From Nageia nagi (lineage: Eukaryota > Pinophyta), in contig JBITNC010000001.1 in the NCBI GenBank assembly GCA_050084985.1, forward strand, positions 13,516,001 to 13,580,000: 64,000 nucleotides of DNA. The letters run 5' to 3'. The position numbers and the translations under genes were made by a program. Below, one piece after another: positions 12,507 to 22,886 of this stretch (positions are counted from its first letter, which is position 1; each line of letters begins with the position of its first letter). The notes below the pieces were generated by a model, which saw only the letters and a list, made by a program, of their open reading frames with translations, made no database searches and was not told the origin of the DNA.

Positions 12507-12980
12507 TATTGATTAGGATTGTGTAATATATGCGCTATGAACAATCTTAACCAAAGTAAATCAAGAACAGACTATGGTGACAGTCTGATCTTCAGAGAAG
12601 GCTGGTTCCTTATACATTGGGTGTAGGAAAAGTAATAGGAAAGAAAATAAAAGGAGTAGAGTGCAAGGAATTTAAGCAAAAGGCTTAGGGTAACAAGAGA
12701 GAAAGCAAAGGTGGATCATTAGTTCAGCGTGGGCTTTCATAGGGTGTGAAACCTTGGTCTGAATCTAGTGTAGTAGCCTTGCTTTCTCTCTTGTTACCCT
12801 AAGCCTTTTGCTTAAATTCCTTGCACTCTACTCCTTTTATTTTCTTTCCTATTACTTTTCCTACACTTAATGTATAAGGAACCGGCCTTCTCCGGAGATC
12901 AGACTGTCACCATAGTCTATTCTTGATTTACTTTGGTTAAGATTGTTCATGGCGCATATATTACATAATCCTAATCAATA
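12507..12980. repeat. T2 left end: inverted plus direct copy of the LTR 3' end (palindrome)
   Basis: 12507-12776 is the reverse complement of the last 270 bp of the T2 LTR (24076-24345). 12777-12980 is the same LTR end in direct orientation (matching about 24142-24345). The result is two 204-bp arms around a 66-bp loop. The outer terminus reads TATTGATTAGG, which is the LTR 3' end inverted (CCTAATCAACA) with one change. The rest of a normal 5' LTR is absent. After 12980 comes leader sequence with the phrase TGGTACGCCCGGTGGGACC, probably the primer-binding region. Confidence 0.85.
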
Positions 12981-13127
12981 GTATTTCTTTTGGTACGCCC
13001 GGTGGGACCCAAAGAAACTTATTGGTGACTCTGCTAAAGCACTATCTATGGTATGTATTAAAGCAAATTATTTGTAAATATCATATGTGCTTTTGAACCT
13101 TTCATTTTCTTTTGCAACCTTGAGTTT

Positions 13128-14780
13128 ATGTGGACTAGATCTAAAACCAGAGTAGCAAAAGAAGCACTGGATTTTAGAACATTAGATACTCCTAAGAGAA
13201 AGACCCTGATCAAGTCCAAGTCTCTGAATAGTATCAGCTCCCTAAAATCCTTTACCAAGCCAAAATCATCCAATCTTCACACTAGAAATACCTCTCCTAA
13301 AATGGCTAATCCAGCTCAGAATATTTATCCGAAATGGGACAATGGAGTACCAATAGCTCTAGCCGTGTTGCATGACATCCCAGCTAATGTTTTCAAAACC
13401 CTTCCGAAGTTTGATGCAACTTCAGAGAAAATGGCTTATGAGTATTGTGTTGATGTAGCTGGCCTAGCTAAGATTCATAATATCCAACATGAAGATGTCA
13501 TGGTGAGATTACTAGCTCAGTCTTTCAAAGGAAAGGTCCTAGATTGGTACAGGGGCCTTCCTAATGGATCTATAACCACTTGGGCTCAACTGGCAGAGCC
13601 CTTTATCTTGGAATTTAATAAATTAGGAGATCCTTTTTCTTTGTTAACATAGTTCACTTCAATCAAAAGATATGAGCAAGAAAATATCCCTGATTTCAAT
13701 ATTAGATTCCAAAAAACTTGGGTGAGAGTCCCCATGCCAATCAGGCCTCAGCAATTTCAAGCCCTAATGTATTACCTAAGAGCCTTTCCTCCGGATATCT
13801 CTCTGCAAATCCAAAATTTTGGAGTAAATACTTTCCCAGAGGTCTATAGACAAGCAGTATATGCTGAATCCTATCTTATTGCAGTTGGAAAATTGCCAAG
13901 TCACATGCCAATACCTTATTTTCCAATAACTGCCCAATAGCAAATTTTGAGACCTCAAGCAATTGGTTTGGCTCCACCTCTGGCTAGTATTCCCGCCCCT
14001 ATTCAATACTGGCCATCAACCTTGCCAGTCCCTAGAGCTCCCTTGGCCTTACCAGCCCCTCATCAGCCTAATATGAATCAAGGGGTAGCTTCATCGATAG
14101 AGATTTAGGAACTCCAAAACTTGTGTAGGAATATGGCAAACCAGATTACCATTCTAAGCAGATAAAGAAATGCAAGAAGATATCCTTATCTTGCTATAGA
14201 AAAAGCTTAGCATGTGTTAAACAAGGATGTAGGCCAAGCTTCCTCTTCTGGGTCAGCCACTGGTTTGTGTTTGGCCTGTAATGATGCTCATGAACAAACC
14301 ACATGTCCTATTTATCAGTACCAAGAGTATTTATCAAGAAGTGGGGGTATTCCTTCGCCTAGTGTAGCTGATGACATGAACCAAGATATGAACCTGATGA
14401 ATTTTGCACCGACAAATATAGGAGTTTTTGCTGTGGAAACAAGATCAGGAAAAAGACCCCTAGTCTCTGGTATTCTAGAAAGAAAAGTTGAATCCCAAAA
14501 TAGGGGTTATCTAGCAATGGACTACACCCATTATTTGATCCCTTGTGGAAATAAGAGGGTAAGACTAAATAATGAGGAAATTTCTGAGTTTCACATAGAG
14601 AAAAAGGAGGAGGTTTGTGCAATCTTTGGTGAATTGGAAGAATTAGATGAATTGCTGGAAGAGCTGCAAACTGAAGACCCTTGTAGTATGAGTATGCTCA
14701 ATACCATCTACGACCTGGAGTTTGGAAATTATTGTTTAATAGAACCAAAATATTTCATCCCAAAACTCACAAGGGAAGAT
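13128..14780 (+). pseudogene. gag: T2 gag (in-frame stops only)
   Basis: It starts at ATG 13128 (MWTRSKTRVAKEALDF) with a basic Lys/Ser-rich N-terminus. The Gag core (residues about 90-170) contains LLAQSFKGKVLDWYRGLP and WAQLAEPFILEFN. A Pro-rich spacer follows near 13950-14090. A zinc knuckle of the form CX2CX3HX4C starts with Cys at 14268 (CLACNDAHEQTTC). Acidic Glu/Leu-rich sequence then leads to the RNase H domain. Stops at 13650, 13938, near 14106 and at 14208 are TAG, and one near 14163 is TAA; all are in the same frame. Gag would build the particle and package RNA. No D-S/T-G protease motif is visible between gag and the next domain. Confidence 0.8.
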
Positions 14781-14789
14781 TTCAGGAGA

Positions 14790-15190
14790 AATGAAATGTG
14801 GGAGATGTCTTTTGATGGGGCAAGATCCAAAAATGGATCTGAAGCTGGGATTATCCTGACCAACCCAACTGGTAAGGTACATAGATTTTCTTTCAAACTC
14901 ACCTGGTTATGTTCCAATAATGTGGTAGAATATGAAGCTCTTTGCCTAGGACTAGAACAAGCTATCAAAATGAAAATTCAGTGTCTAAAGATCAAAGGGG
15001 ATTCAAAGTTGGTCATGAAATAGGTGATAGGTAAATGTTTAGTCAAGCATCACTATTTGAAATCTTATAGGAATCAGGTTTGGGATCTATTTGAGCACTT
15101 CGTAGCATTACATATTCGATCTATCCCAAGGAAATTCAACCAAGAAGCTGATGCCTTAGCACAAATGGGAGCCAGTTTTGATCCTACCAA
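14790..15190 (+). pseudogene. T2 RNase H-like domain upstream of RT (single TAG interruption)
   Basis: The stretch WEMSFDGARSKNGSEAG, SNNVVEYEALCLGLEQA, KIKGDSKLVMK and FNQEADALAQMG matches an RNase HI fold of the second-RNase H (aRNH) type known from Tat elements. All four acidic catalytic positions are present: Asp 14814, Glu 14928, Asp 15000 and Asp 15150. Only a TAG at 15021-15023 interrupts it. The element also keeps a Ty3-type RNase H after RT, so it has two. In the Tat elements I know best (Ogre) the second RNase H lies after the first, before integrase; here it lies before RT. Its role would be removal of template RNA during cDNA synthesis. Confidence 0.8.
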
Positions 15191-15539
15191 TGATTGGTTC
15201 TAGAGAAAGGGTGTTTAGCTCATTTTCAAACCATCAGTTTTGGATAATGATTCCTTTTGGTAGGTTTTCCAGGATGACGCTCAAATTAACCAATTTTTAT
15301 TACAAGTTGTATGTCATGCAGTAGGAGAAGAGGACTCCGAAGTTTTTCAGGAGCAATACATAATTCAGCTGAACAATAATAAAATCCCTAAGGATTTGGT
15401 TCCATTCGAAGGATTGTTTGACAGGAGTGACCAAGTAAAGAGAAGAGGTATGCATATAAACCCAGATAACTATAAAGAACATGAAGTCTTTCTAGGTAAG
15501 TCATTAAAAATTGGTATATCTAATACTCTAGAATAGATT

Positions 15540-16938
15540 TAGGAAATTGTACAGTTATGCAGAACATATGTTGATGTCATTACTTGGTCTTATGATGATT
15601 TAAAGGTTTTTGATAAATCAGTGATACAGCATACAATCGAGTTGATAGATGATGCTAAACTAGTCAGACAAAAACAAAGGCCAGTAAACCCTAAAATTGA
15701 AGTTGCCATGAAGCAGGAGGTCCTAAAATTGTACAAGGCTGGGATAATTTATCCCATCAAGCATTCCACTTGGGTAGCCAATCTTGTGCCTGTCCGAAAG
15801 AAAAATGGCGAGATAAGGTTGTGTGTGGATTTTTGGGGCTTAAACAGGGTATCTTTGAAAGATCACTATCCCTTACTACCAATGGAGTAGATATTAAACA
15901 CTGTAGCTGATGCCAAAAAGTTCTCTTTGATAGATGGTTTCTCCAGGTACAATCAGATTTGGGTCTAGAATGAAGATCAATTTAAAATAGCTTTTACAAC
16001 TAAATGGGGTACATTTGCTTTTCAGAGGATGCCTTTTGGACTATCCAATGCAGGAGCTACCTTTCAGAGAGCTATGGATTATGCATTTAGAGAGCTGGTA
16101 AATAAGAGTCTATTGGTATACTTGGATGATATTACTATTTTCTCTCATGATAGAAACATGCATGTTCAACATTTGGAGCAAGCCTTCATCAAATGTAAGA
16201 GGTATGGTATATCCCTAAATCCTAAGAAGTCTATCTTCGCAGTAGATGAGGGTAAATTATTAGGCCATGTCATTTCAAAAGAGGGGTGGGCTATTGATCC
16301 AGATAGAGTTAAAGCTATAAATGACTTGTCTCTCCTGTCTAATAAGAAGTCTCTGTAGTCTTTTCTAGGTCAGATTAAATTTGTCAGAAGATTTATTTAG
16401 GATTTCTCAAACATTATCAAACCCATCACCCGGATGCTAAAAAAAGATACTCCTTTTGTATGGACTGAGGAAGGTAAAGAAGCTTTTCAGAAAATTAAGG
16501 TAGCAATTACAAAAGCTCTTGTACTGAGAAATCCAGATTTTAGCAAAGAATTTATTCTGTACATGTATGGTTCAGATACTAGTGTTGCAGTACGAAAGGA
16601 ATGAAGAATACCCAATCATATTTTTCAGCCAGACTATGAACAGTTGTGAGGAAAAATACACTTTCATTGAAAAATAGGTCCTAGCTATTGTGAAAGCACT
16701 TAGTAAGTTAAAACATTACATTGCTCAGAGTAGGATTTTGATTCTAACCATACACCCGAATGTTAGGTCTTATGTTATGCAGGGAGAATTGGGAGAAGGA
16801 AGGCCTGAGTGGATTTCAAAAATTCTAAAATATGATGTGGAAATTCTACCCACCAAGCTCATAAAAGGAAGAGCACTTTGTGAGCAACTTGCAAAACCTA
16901 CGATACCGAAAAAGGAGATGGTATGCTTTGTTGAATGA
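15540..16938 (+). pseudogene. pol: T2 reverse transcriptase and Ty3-type RNase H (broken)
   Basis: The RT N-terminal lead is ITWSYDDLKVFD near 15580. It continues with WVANLVPVRKKNGEIRLCVDF (about 15765-15830), SLIDGFSRYNQI (15925), RMPFGLSNAGATFQRAMDY (16026) and the intact palm motif YLDD at 16119-16130. SLNPKKSIFAV and the GKLLGHVISKEG thumb follow. RNase H runs from about 16480 with SDTSVAV, a frame shift near 16590-16600, then FFSQTMNSCEEKYTFIEK and LAIVKALSKLKHYI, ending near 16938 with WISKILKYDVEI. Stops up to the shift (15888, near 15966, 16356, near 16395) are all TAG. Confidence 0.85.
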
Positions 16939-17049
16939 GAAACCTCAGAATCCATACCCAGAGATACAACAAAGGATTTGATGGAGCAATTAAACAAATA
17001 TTTTGAGACCAAAAAACTGCCAGGAAACATGAATGCATCCCAAAGAAGG

Positions 17050-18243
17050 CGATTCAAGATACATGCCTAGAATTACACGGAGATAGATCAGATACTTTAT
17101 AGAAGAAATCACGATGGCATTTTGTTAAGATGTGTACTGATGATAAAGTCAGCTAAGCTCATTGAAGAATTTCATTCCGGAGGGTCTGGAGGTCATTACT
17201 CTGGATACACAACAATGGGTAAGATCATTCAGGCAGGATATTACTGGCCTACTATGTTCAAAGATGCTTTCACAAAGGCACAAAATTGTGAAAAGTGTCA
17301 AAGGTATGTAGGAAGAAAGAGAAATGCGGCATTACCATTAGAACCAATCCAAGTAGAAGAACCCTTCCAACAGTGGGGGATGGATTTTATCGGAGTCATC
17401 AATCCAAACTCCTTTTTCGGACATAAATTCATCCTTACTGCTATAGACTTTTTCACTAGATGGGTAGAAGCAGAGGCCGTAAAAAGGCAAATCAGAAGAC
17501 TGTTCTAAGATTTATAGAAAATTTGATTACCAGGTATGGTATTCCTCAAATGATAATTTTGGATAATGGCTTGGCATTCGTAGGAGCTAAAGTTACTGAT
17601 TTTGCTATGAGATTAGGTATCTATTGGAAAACTTCCTCAAACTATTACCCCCAGGGAAATGGTTTGGCTGAGTCTACAAATAAGAATTTGATCCGGATTC
17701 TCAAAAGAACAGTGGAAGATAATCCCCGAACTTCGCATGAAAAGCTCAATTGGGCATTATGGGTAGACAAGATCACAGTAAAGTCAGCCATTAAAACCAG
17801 CCCATATACGTTGGTATACGGTAAAAGGGCGGTATTACCAAGTCATTCTGAGCTTCTGGTTTTAAAAGTTTTACAGGAATATGGTGAGGATTTTGAATCT
17901 CTCGAGGTTCGGATGAATGAACTGTTGCATTTATAAGAGCTCCAGAATCAATCATATTAAGACCTCCATAGAAGAAATGAAATAGTAAAAAGATGGTTTG
18001 ATGGTCAAAAATCAACTTTGGATACTTTCAGAGAAGGAGATTTAGTATTGAAATGGGATGAGCATTGAGCTAAACCAGGGAAACACAAAAAATTTGAATC
18101 CATGTGGTCTGAACCCCATGTAGTAGCTAAATGTATTGGGAGAAATGCCTTTGAGCTGGCAAAATTAAATGGGTGCAAATTGCCGATTTCAGTTAATGGA
18201 CAGCACCTAAAGCGATATAAGACCGCAAGCACGGGACAGTGAT
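17050..18243 (+). pseudogene. pol: T2 integrase (one frameshift, few stops)
   Basis: The zinc-binding HHCC region lies at about 17170-17300 (HSGGSGGHYSGYTTMG and CEKCQRYVG). The catalytic core has Asp at 17383 (GMDFIG), Asp at 17562 (LDNGLAF) and Glu at 17670 (GLAEST). The last two are 36 codons apart, which is the D,35-E spacing. A frame change near 17480 separates the first Asp from the rest. The C-terminal domain continues through REGDLVLKWDEH and GKHKKFESMW to HLKRYK and a stop at 18241. No chromodomain follows, as expected for the Tat side of Ty3. A TGA near 18067 probably replaced CGA. Confidence 0.85.
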
Positions 18244-18354
18244 TTTTTTTGAAAAAAATATGATTTTGTACACATATTGTAAATAGTGTGCCATTTGCAT
18301 TTATTTCAAGTTGTTGTTATGGTTGTCAGTTATTTATTAGTAACTTAGTGGTAG

Positions 18355-18606
18355 TTGTACTTTTGCACCAACAGAATTGAAGTTTCCAAAAGGGGTATAG
18401 AAAATCAAATCTCAGAGTTCCTAAAAAGAGTGTATAATATCAAATCGGTTATTAATGCTACTATTCGTGAGGATATTTCATGCACTCAGAGAGATTATGC
18501 ATCAATCAATGAAATGAGCTATAAAAGGACCAAGAGCACTACTCGCCGAAAATACCTAAATTCTAGAATTCATAGAAAGCATTTGCTTACAAATTTGCAA
18601 AGCTAG
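18355..18606 (+). CDS. Small basic ORF of unknown function between T2 integrase and accessory ORF
   Basis: This open frame of 83 codons (MYFCTNRIEVSKRG to LLTNLQS) is rich in Lys, Arg and Ser. It lies 110 bp after the integrase stop and in a different frame from the accessory ORF. I do not recognise it, and it may be chance or an N-terminal remnant of the accessory protein. I see no domain. Confidence 0.2.
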   Translation: MYFCTNRIEVSKRGIENQISEFLKRVYNIKSVINATIREDISCTQRDYASINEMSYKRTKSTTRRKYLNSRIHRKHLLTNLQS

Positions 18607-18780
18607 TATCTACTGCGCATTGCCAGGAGCTGTGGAATATAGTAAAAGAATCCGAGTAAAGAAAAGTGTTGGTTAGGGGTGATAGAAGTGAGACAAGAAG
18701 AGTTGATAAGCGTAGCACAAGCAAACAAAAATGAGCTCAGGATCATTGGTGAAGATAGCAAGGAAAATAACAGATTCCAT

Positions 18781-18827
18781 GGAATTATTGTGGGATACTG
18801 GAATTATTGTGGGATACTGGAATTATA
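18781..18827. repeat. 19-bp short tandem duplication
   Basis: A 19-base unit starting ggaattattgtggg is present at 18781-18799 and 18800-18818, followed by a partial third copy. It lies just upstream of the accessory ORF. Confidence 0.85.
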
Positions 18828-18905
18828 GCCTGAAATAAGAACCCCAAGGGCATAGCTGAAGATAAGTGCCCAAACTTCAATTTTAATCATATAGCACATT
18901 CACCA

Positions 18906-21033
18906 ATGGGGTCGGGTCTCATGTACTTCATTCCCCATAGATGCTTTCCTGCTCCTGAGTTGATAGAGGTTATAAAGGGGGCATTTGATCCTGCAACTAG
19001 AATGGTCAGAGACTTGCAAGGAAGGACTATCTTGAATTTAGATTCCATTTTAGTAGCAAAGGCTTTTAATCCACCCTCCCTTATGCATTCCCTTATGCAC
19101 ATTGATTGGTATATGACACCCAGTTCCAATCTAAGAGCAAATATCATGGCTTGGCTAAATAAAAATGCAGTTGGGATCATAAAATTTATGGAGTTCCCCA
19201 GTTCTAAGCTCCCACTCTCCAATTTTTCTGCACATCTATAATTGTTATTGTCCATGTTAGCCATAGCAGCGAGTGAAGAGATAGATAGGTATGTCTCACC
19301 ATCAAAATTAGCTATCACGTACTAGATTTCTCACCCAATCTCTCCTATAATGTATGACTAGGCTATTGCCCTTTCAGATGGAATATCTGAACAATTAGAA
19401 AAGATTAATGAGGGATTTCATTTTGCGTATGTGTCCAACATTGTTTGGATGATGATTCACCAAAATGTCAATGTTTTCAAGAACTTAACCTTGGTTCAGA
19501 CTGATGAAAGTGGGTCTCAAAAGCCAGTGGACAAATGGACTGAGGTGAGGTCCTCAGCAGATTATTACTTCTTTGTAGAAAACTTTTTGGTTCCTACAAT
19601 GAGTTTATTTACCCCTACAGTTCCAATATTATCAACAGCTTCTAAGCTTTACCTCTGGGTGCCACATGGAGAGACCGGGGACTGGTTCTTCACAGAGGAG
19701 GGGACTTTCATTAGGCTTTATGGGTTTTTTGGGGCTCCTTTCTTACTACCATTCCATGTAACAGATTGGGTTTTCAACATGGAATATGCCAGACAAATGG
19801 ATTATATAGATTCTAAATATGGAGCTGCAGCAAAAAAGAGGATACTTTATGCCCTTCCTCATAAAGTGCACGACTTGGTGCTTCAAAGCAGGGGAGTAAG
19901 TGAACAATTAAAAGGTAAATTGTTGAATTTAAAATTGAAAAAACTTAGTCAGTATTTGCTATATGATCCTAAGGATATCTTTGGTAAGAGGTTGAGGGGC
20001 CAGCCCAATCCCCCGGGTTTTAGAGCTGAATCCAGGCTGGAGCTGCTTAGTTGGTGAAACCCAGAACATGAAGACAAGGTAATGCCCACTACCTTAATTA
20101 CTAAAGATTTATTGCCACCATGGTTAAGTTTTTACAGCAAAAGGGTAAATTTTGACCCAAAAGTAGATTCCATCTCAAAAAAGTATTTGAAAACCTTAAG
20201 AGATTAGAGATGGAGTGAGGAAAAAATAGCTACCTTCACTCAGTATCGGATTGAGTTCGAAAATTGGAATACCCCTCTAGATTTTGATTTAGATGATAAA
20301 TTTGAAGAGATGTGGAGAATAGAACATCCCATAGACATCCCTGTAGGTGAAGGTTTAGATGATAGTGATGACGAGGGAGAGCAGGGATGTGCAGGGTCCC
20401 AAGCATCAGCTCAAGAGGAGCAACCTGAGGAGGAAACCAAAGAAGTTTCCATGGAAATAATGGCTAGGAGGCCTGGGAGAGTGTATACCTTGAAAAGAAA
20501 ATTCCAAAAAGAGAAAGCACCACTCCCACCACCGCCAAAGAGAAGAAGGAAGAGCCTTACTCCTTTAGGTACACTCTCTACTCCCTCTTCCCTTATTTCT
20601 CTTACTCCTTCTCTGTCTATTTCTATCGCACCCATTTCCATTCCAATTTCACTCCCGCAAATTCCAGTAACCATTCCAGCTTCACCCATTCAATCTCTCA
20701 TAACACCACCACCACCTATCCAATGGCAAAGTTCCCTTCCCCTTGCATCCAACTCACAAATTCCCCCCATCATTAGCATCACTACAATACCATCGTCACA
20801 TCCACCATCTCTGCCTCCATCATCCTCTCCTTCATTCATCCCAGCACTTTCTACCATGAATCCATCCGACATTAGTATCCTTAGGCCTAGTCAAGCTAGC
20901 CCCGTGACACCGGCATAGCAGATCGTGGCCTCCTCCTCTCAGGAGTTGAGCACTGGATCTCCATTCATTATGATATCAGGACAATAGGTATCTATGGATG
21001 ACATTATGCAGCAGTACCAATAGATGAAACAGG
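18906..21033 (+). pseudogene. T2 accessory ORF, N-terminal and linker part (unknown protein)
   Basis: One frame runs from ATG 18906 to 21033, about 709 codons, interrupted by eight stops (six TAG, one TAA at 19239, one TGA at 20055). The first 400 residues look globular, with aromatic phrases such as SKLYLWVPHGETGDWFF and RLYGFFGAPFLLPFHVTDW; I do not recognise the family. An acidic stretch near 20355-20440 (DDSDDEGEQ, EEQPEEETKE) is followed by a bipartite basic patch at about 20496-20560 (LKRKFQKEK and PKRRRK), which resembles a nuclear localisation signal. A long Pro/Ser/Thr/Ile-rich linker follows to 20918. The frame continues (DDIMQQYQ) until an insertion at about 21033 and resumes at about 21619. 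Its place after integrase is where some plant retrotransposons carry an extra ORF. Confidence 0.65.
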
Positions 21034-21618
21034 GATGAGATGCTATTATATAATTATATATTACAGAGTAATGGAACACATAAAATATTGTAGAAAATAT
21101 AAACACAGAAAATGCATAAATAAGAGAGACACAGATATATGTGGTTCACCCAATTTGGGCTACATCCACCCTGAACAACCAATCCTTCCTTTCTATTATC
21201 TAGCAAAATGAAGAGATACAACCTACAGCAAATCCACTGTAATATCCTCTATTTTCTCTCACAATCTCACGTCTCTGTTTCTCGCTCACCGAATGCACAT
21301 CTCTATTTCTCACTCATAGAATGCATGTCTTTATTTCTCGCTCACCGAATGCACATCTATTACAATACCCTCATACAAAGAGAGGGGTTGCCTTCTAGGG
21401 AAAAAAAGAACCCTAAACTAAACATAAGTTCTACCGTCAGATCATCCGCCTAATGAATGGCCCAGATTGACTAGAAATTACTATACTTTTACAAGGTAAT
21501 TGATAAGTCCCCCCTGCAACCCCCCACATGGAGGGTGTACAAACTTCCTGGGGTATACATCCAACTAAAACAAAGAACTCTGAACAATCATGCTCCACAC
21601 ACAATAGATGCATGGATG
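21033..21618. mobile_element. Insertion in the T2 accessory ORF, probable solo LTR
   Basis: About 0.58 kb separates two parts of one protein frame. GGATG lies at both edges (21033-21037 and 21614-21618), suggesting a 5-bp duplication. The inside can be read as TGCTATT to AGATGCA, a TG...CA structure. It contains a 28-bp unit repeated three times (21274-21357, 'ctcgctcaccgaatgcac'). The phrase 'gtggttcacccaatttgggc' resembles sequences I associate with plant LTRs. No coding potential. Its strand and parent element are unknown. Confidence 0.5.
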
Positions 21619-22806
21619 TAGAAGCAGGTTAAGAAGCTCCCAGTTTTGGATAATTCGGTAAGGCTCCGGACTTCAATGGATCTAAAGCATAAGGTGCTTG
21701 AAATGGCTATTGCCCAAGACCCACAAGAAGGGCAAAGTGACTTGTCCGCTATGAACACTCGGGTAAAAATTGACACACGAAGCATATCCCAGAGTGATAA
21801 AAATGAGCTCTTGCAAACTGCAGTAGACCTCAACATATCAGAGCTGACAAAGTTGGAGGTCAAGTACAGTAAGCTGCAAAAGGCCCATGAAGCTATGAAG
21901 CAGCAATTAGACACTTAGAAATTAAAATTGAAAGCTGTTGAAAATAATATATCAATTTTGAAGGCTAGTTTAGTGGTGGCTCCTACAGCAGACATTTTGA
22001 GCCAGAAGGATGCCATCATCTCTCAGAGAGATGCTGAGATAGCTGCCAGAGTAGTAGAGATTAGCAGTTTGAACACCAACATAGCGCAACTCCAATCAAG
22101 TCTGAATGTGAATAAGGTAGACAAATTCTTTTTGTTAAATATGAAGAAAATATTTTGGGAGCTGAGGGCATAGGAAATCAAAGATTTGATTCATCTGAGA
22201 GACCATATAGAATCATGTTTATCAGAGCTCAAAAGGCTCGAGGTTGAGGTCACCAGATGCGAGAATATTTTGAATCCTATCTTAGAACAGGCAAAGCAAG
22301 CAAATAAGATGTTGAATGGCCTCTCGAATGAAAAGCTATAGTATTATAATATTGATGATCGAGTGGAGCTCATGTCAGCAATTGATTACCTAGTGAGGGG
22401 GAAATGGGTTTGTTAGGAGATCAAGAGTAATATCCCATGCCAGACATAAGAAATGGAAAACTTGAAGTTAGAGATTTAGGGATTAAATGCATCCAGAATC
22501 CTAGAGTTATGGAGAAGCGATAGCTCGCTTGTCCCTGAAGCTGAGTTTTTGAGTGGTCTATAGAGTAGAATTCAAAGCACTAATGACATCGATACGCTCT
22601 TGGTTTCATTTGACGAAACCAATTTGATAAAATTCTTTGATTCTTTGGCAAACAACAGCTTTCACATTCAGTAATTGTTGAGAAAATATGCTCATGTGTC
22701 TTATGAAATTTTGAACACTACAGCTTTAGCCCATGCAAGGCTAAAGGATTTTTATGGGATCCCCACAGACTGGAGTAAGGTTCAGCAACTTCTGAGTATA
22801 TAGAAC
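21619..22806 (+). pseudogene. T2 accessory ORF, C-terminal coiled-coil part
   Basis: After the insertion the frame resumes (KQVKKLPVLDNSVRLR) and runs about 396 codons to 22806. It is rich in Leu, Glu, Lys, Ser and Gln with heptad-like spacing: SELTKLEVKYSKLQKAHEAM, then ILSQKDAIISQRDAEIAARV and LRDHIESCLSELKRLEVEV. This is a long coiled coil, suggesting oligomerisation or scaffolding. A final less coiled region (LVSFDETNLIKFFDSLANN) precedes the end. In-frame stops are mostly TAG (for example after QLDT at 21916 and after WELRA at 22171), with two TAA. Confidence 0.65.
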
Positions 22807-22886
22807 TGAAGTTTGATTCATTGATTCATTCAAATAAGATTTTGGGTTCTAAAATTTCTTTGTAATTGGAAAAATTTTCCCACAGA

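Noticed and set aside
12507-12776. The inverted LTR fragment as the 5' LTR of T1
   Set aside because: T1's PBS and leader continue on the far side of T2 at 24351, and the perfect ATTCC repeats place the inverted fragment inside T2.
21208-21453. An 81-codon plus-strand frame
   Set aside because: It lies inside the LTR-like insertion and reads its 28-bp repeats; no domain.
13128-22806. Possible reassigned genetic code with TAG as Gln
   Set aside because: Other elements in the window have mixed stops, some TAGs replace Trp, and CHG deamination explains both. A reassigned code is not known for land-plant nuclei.
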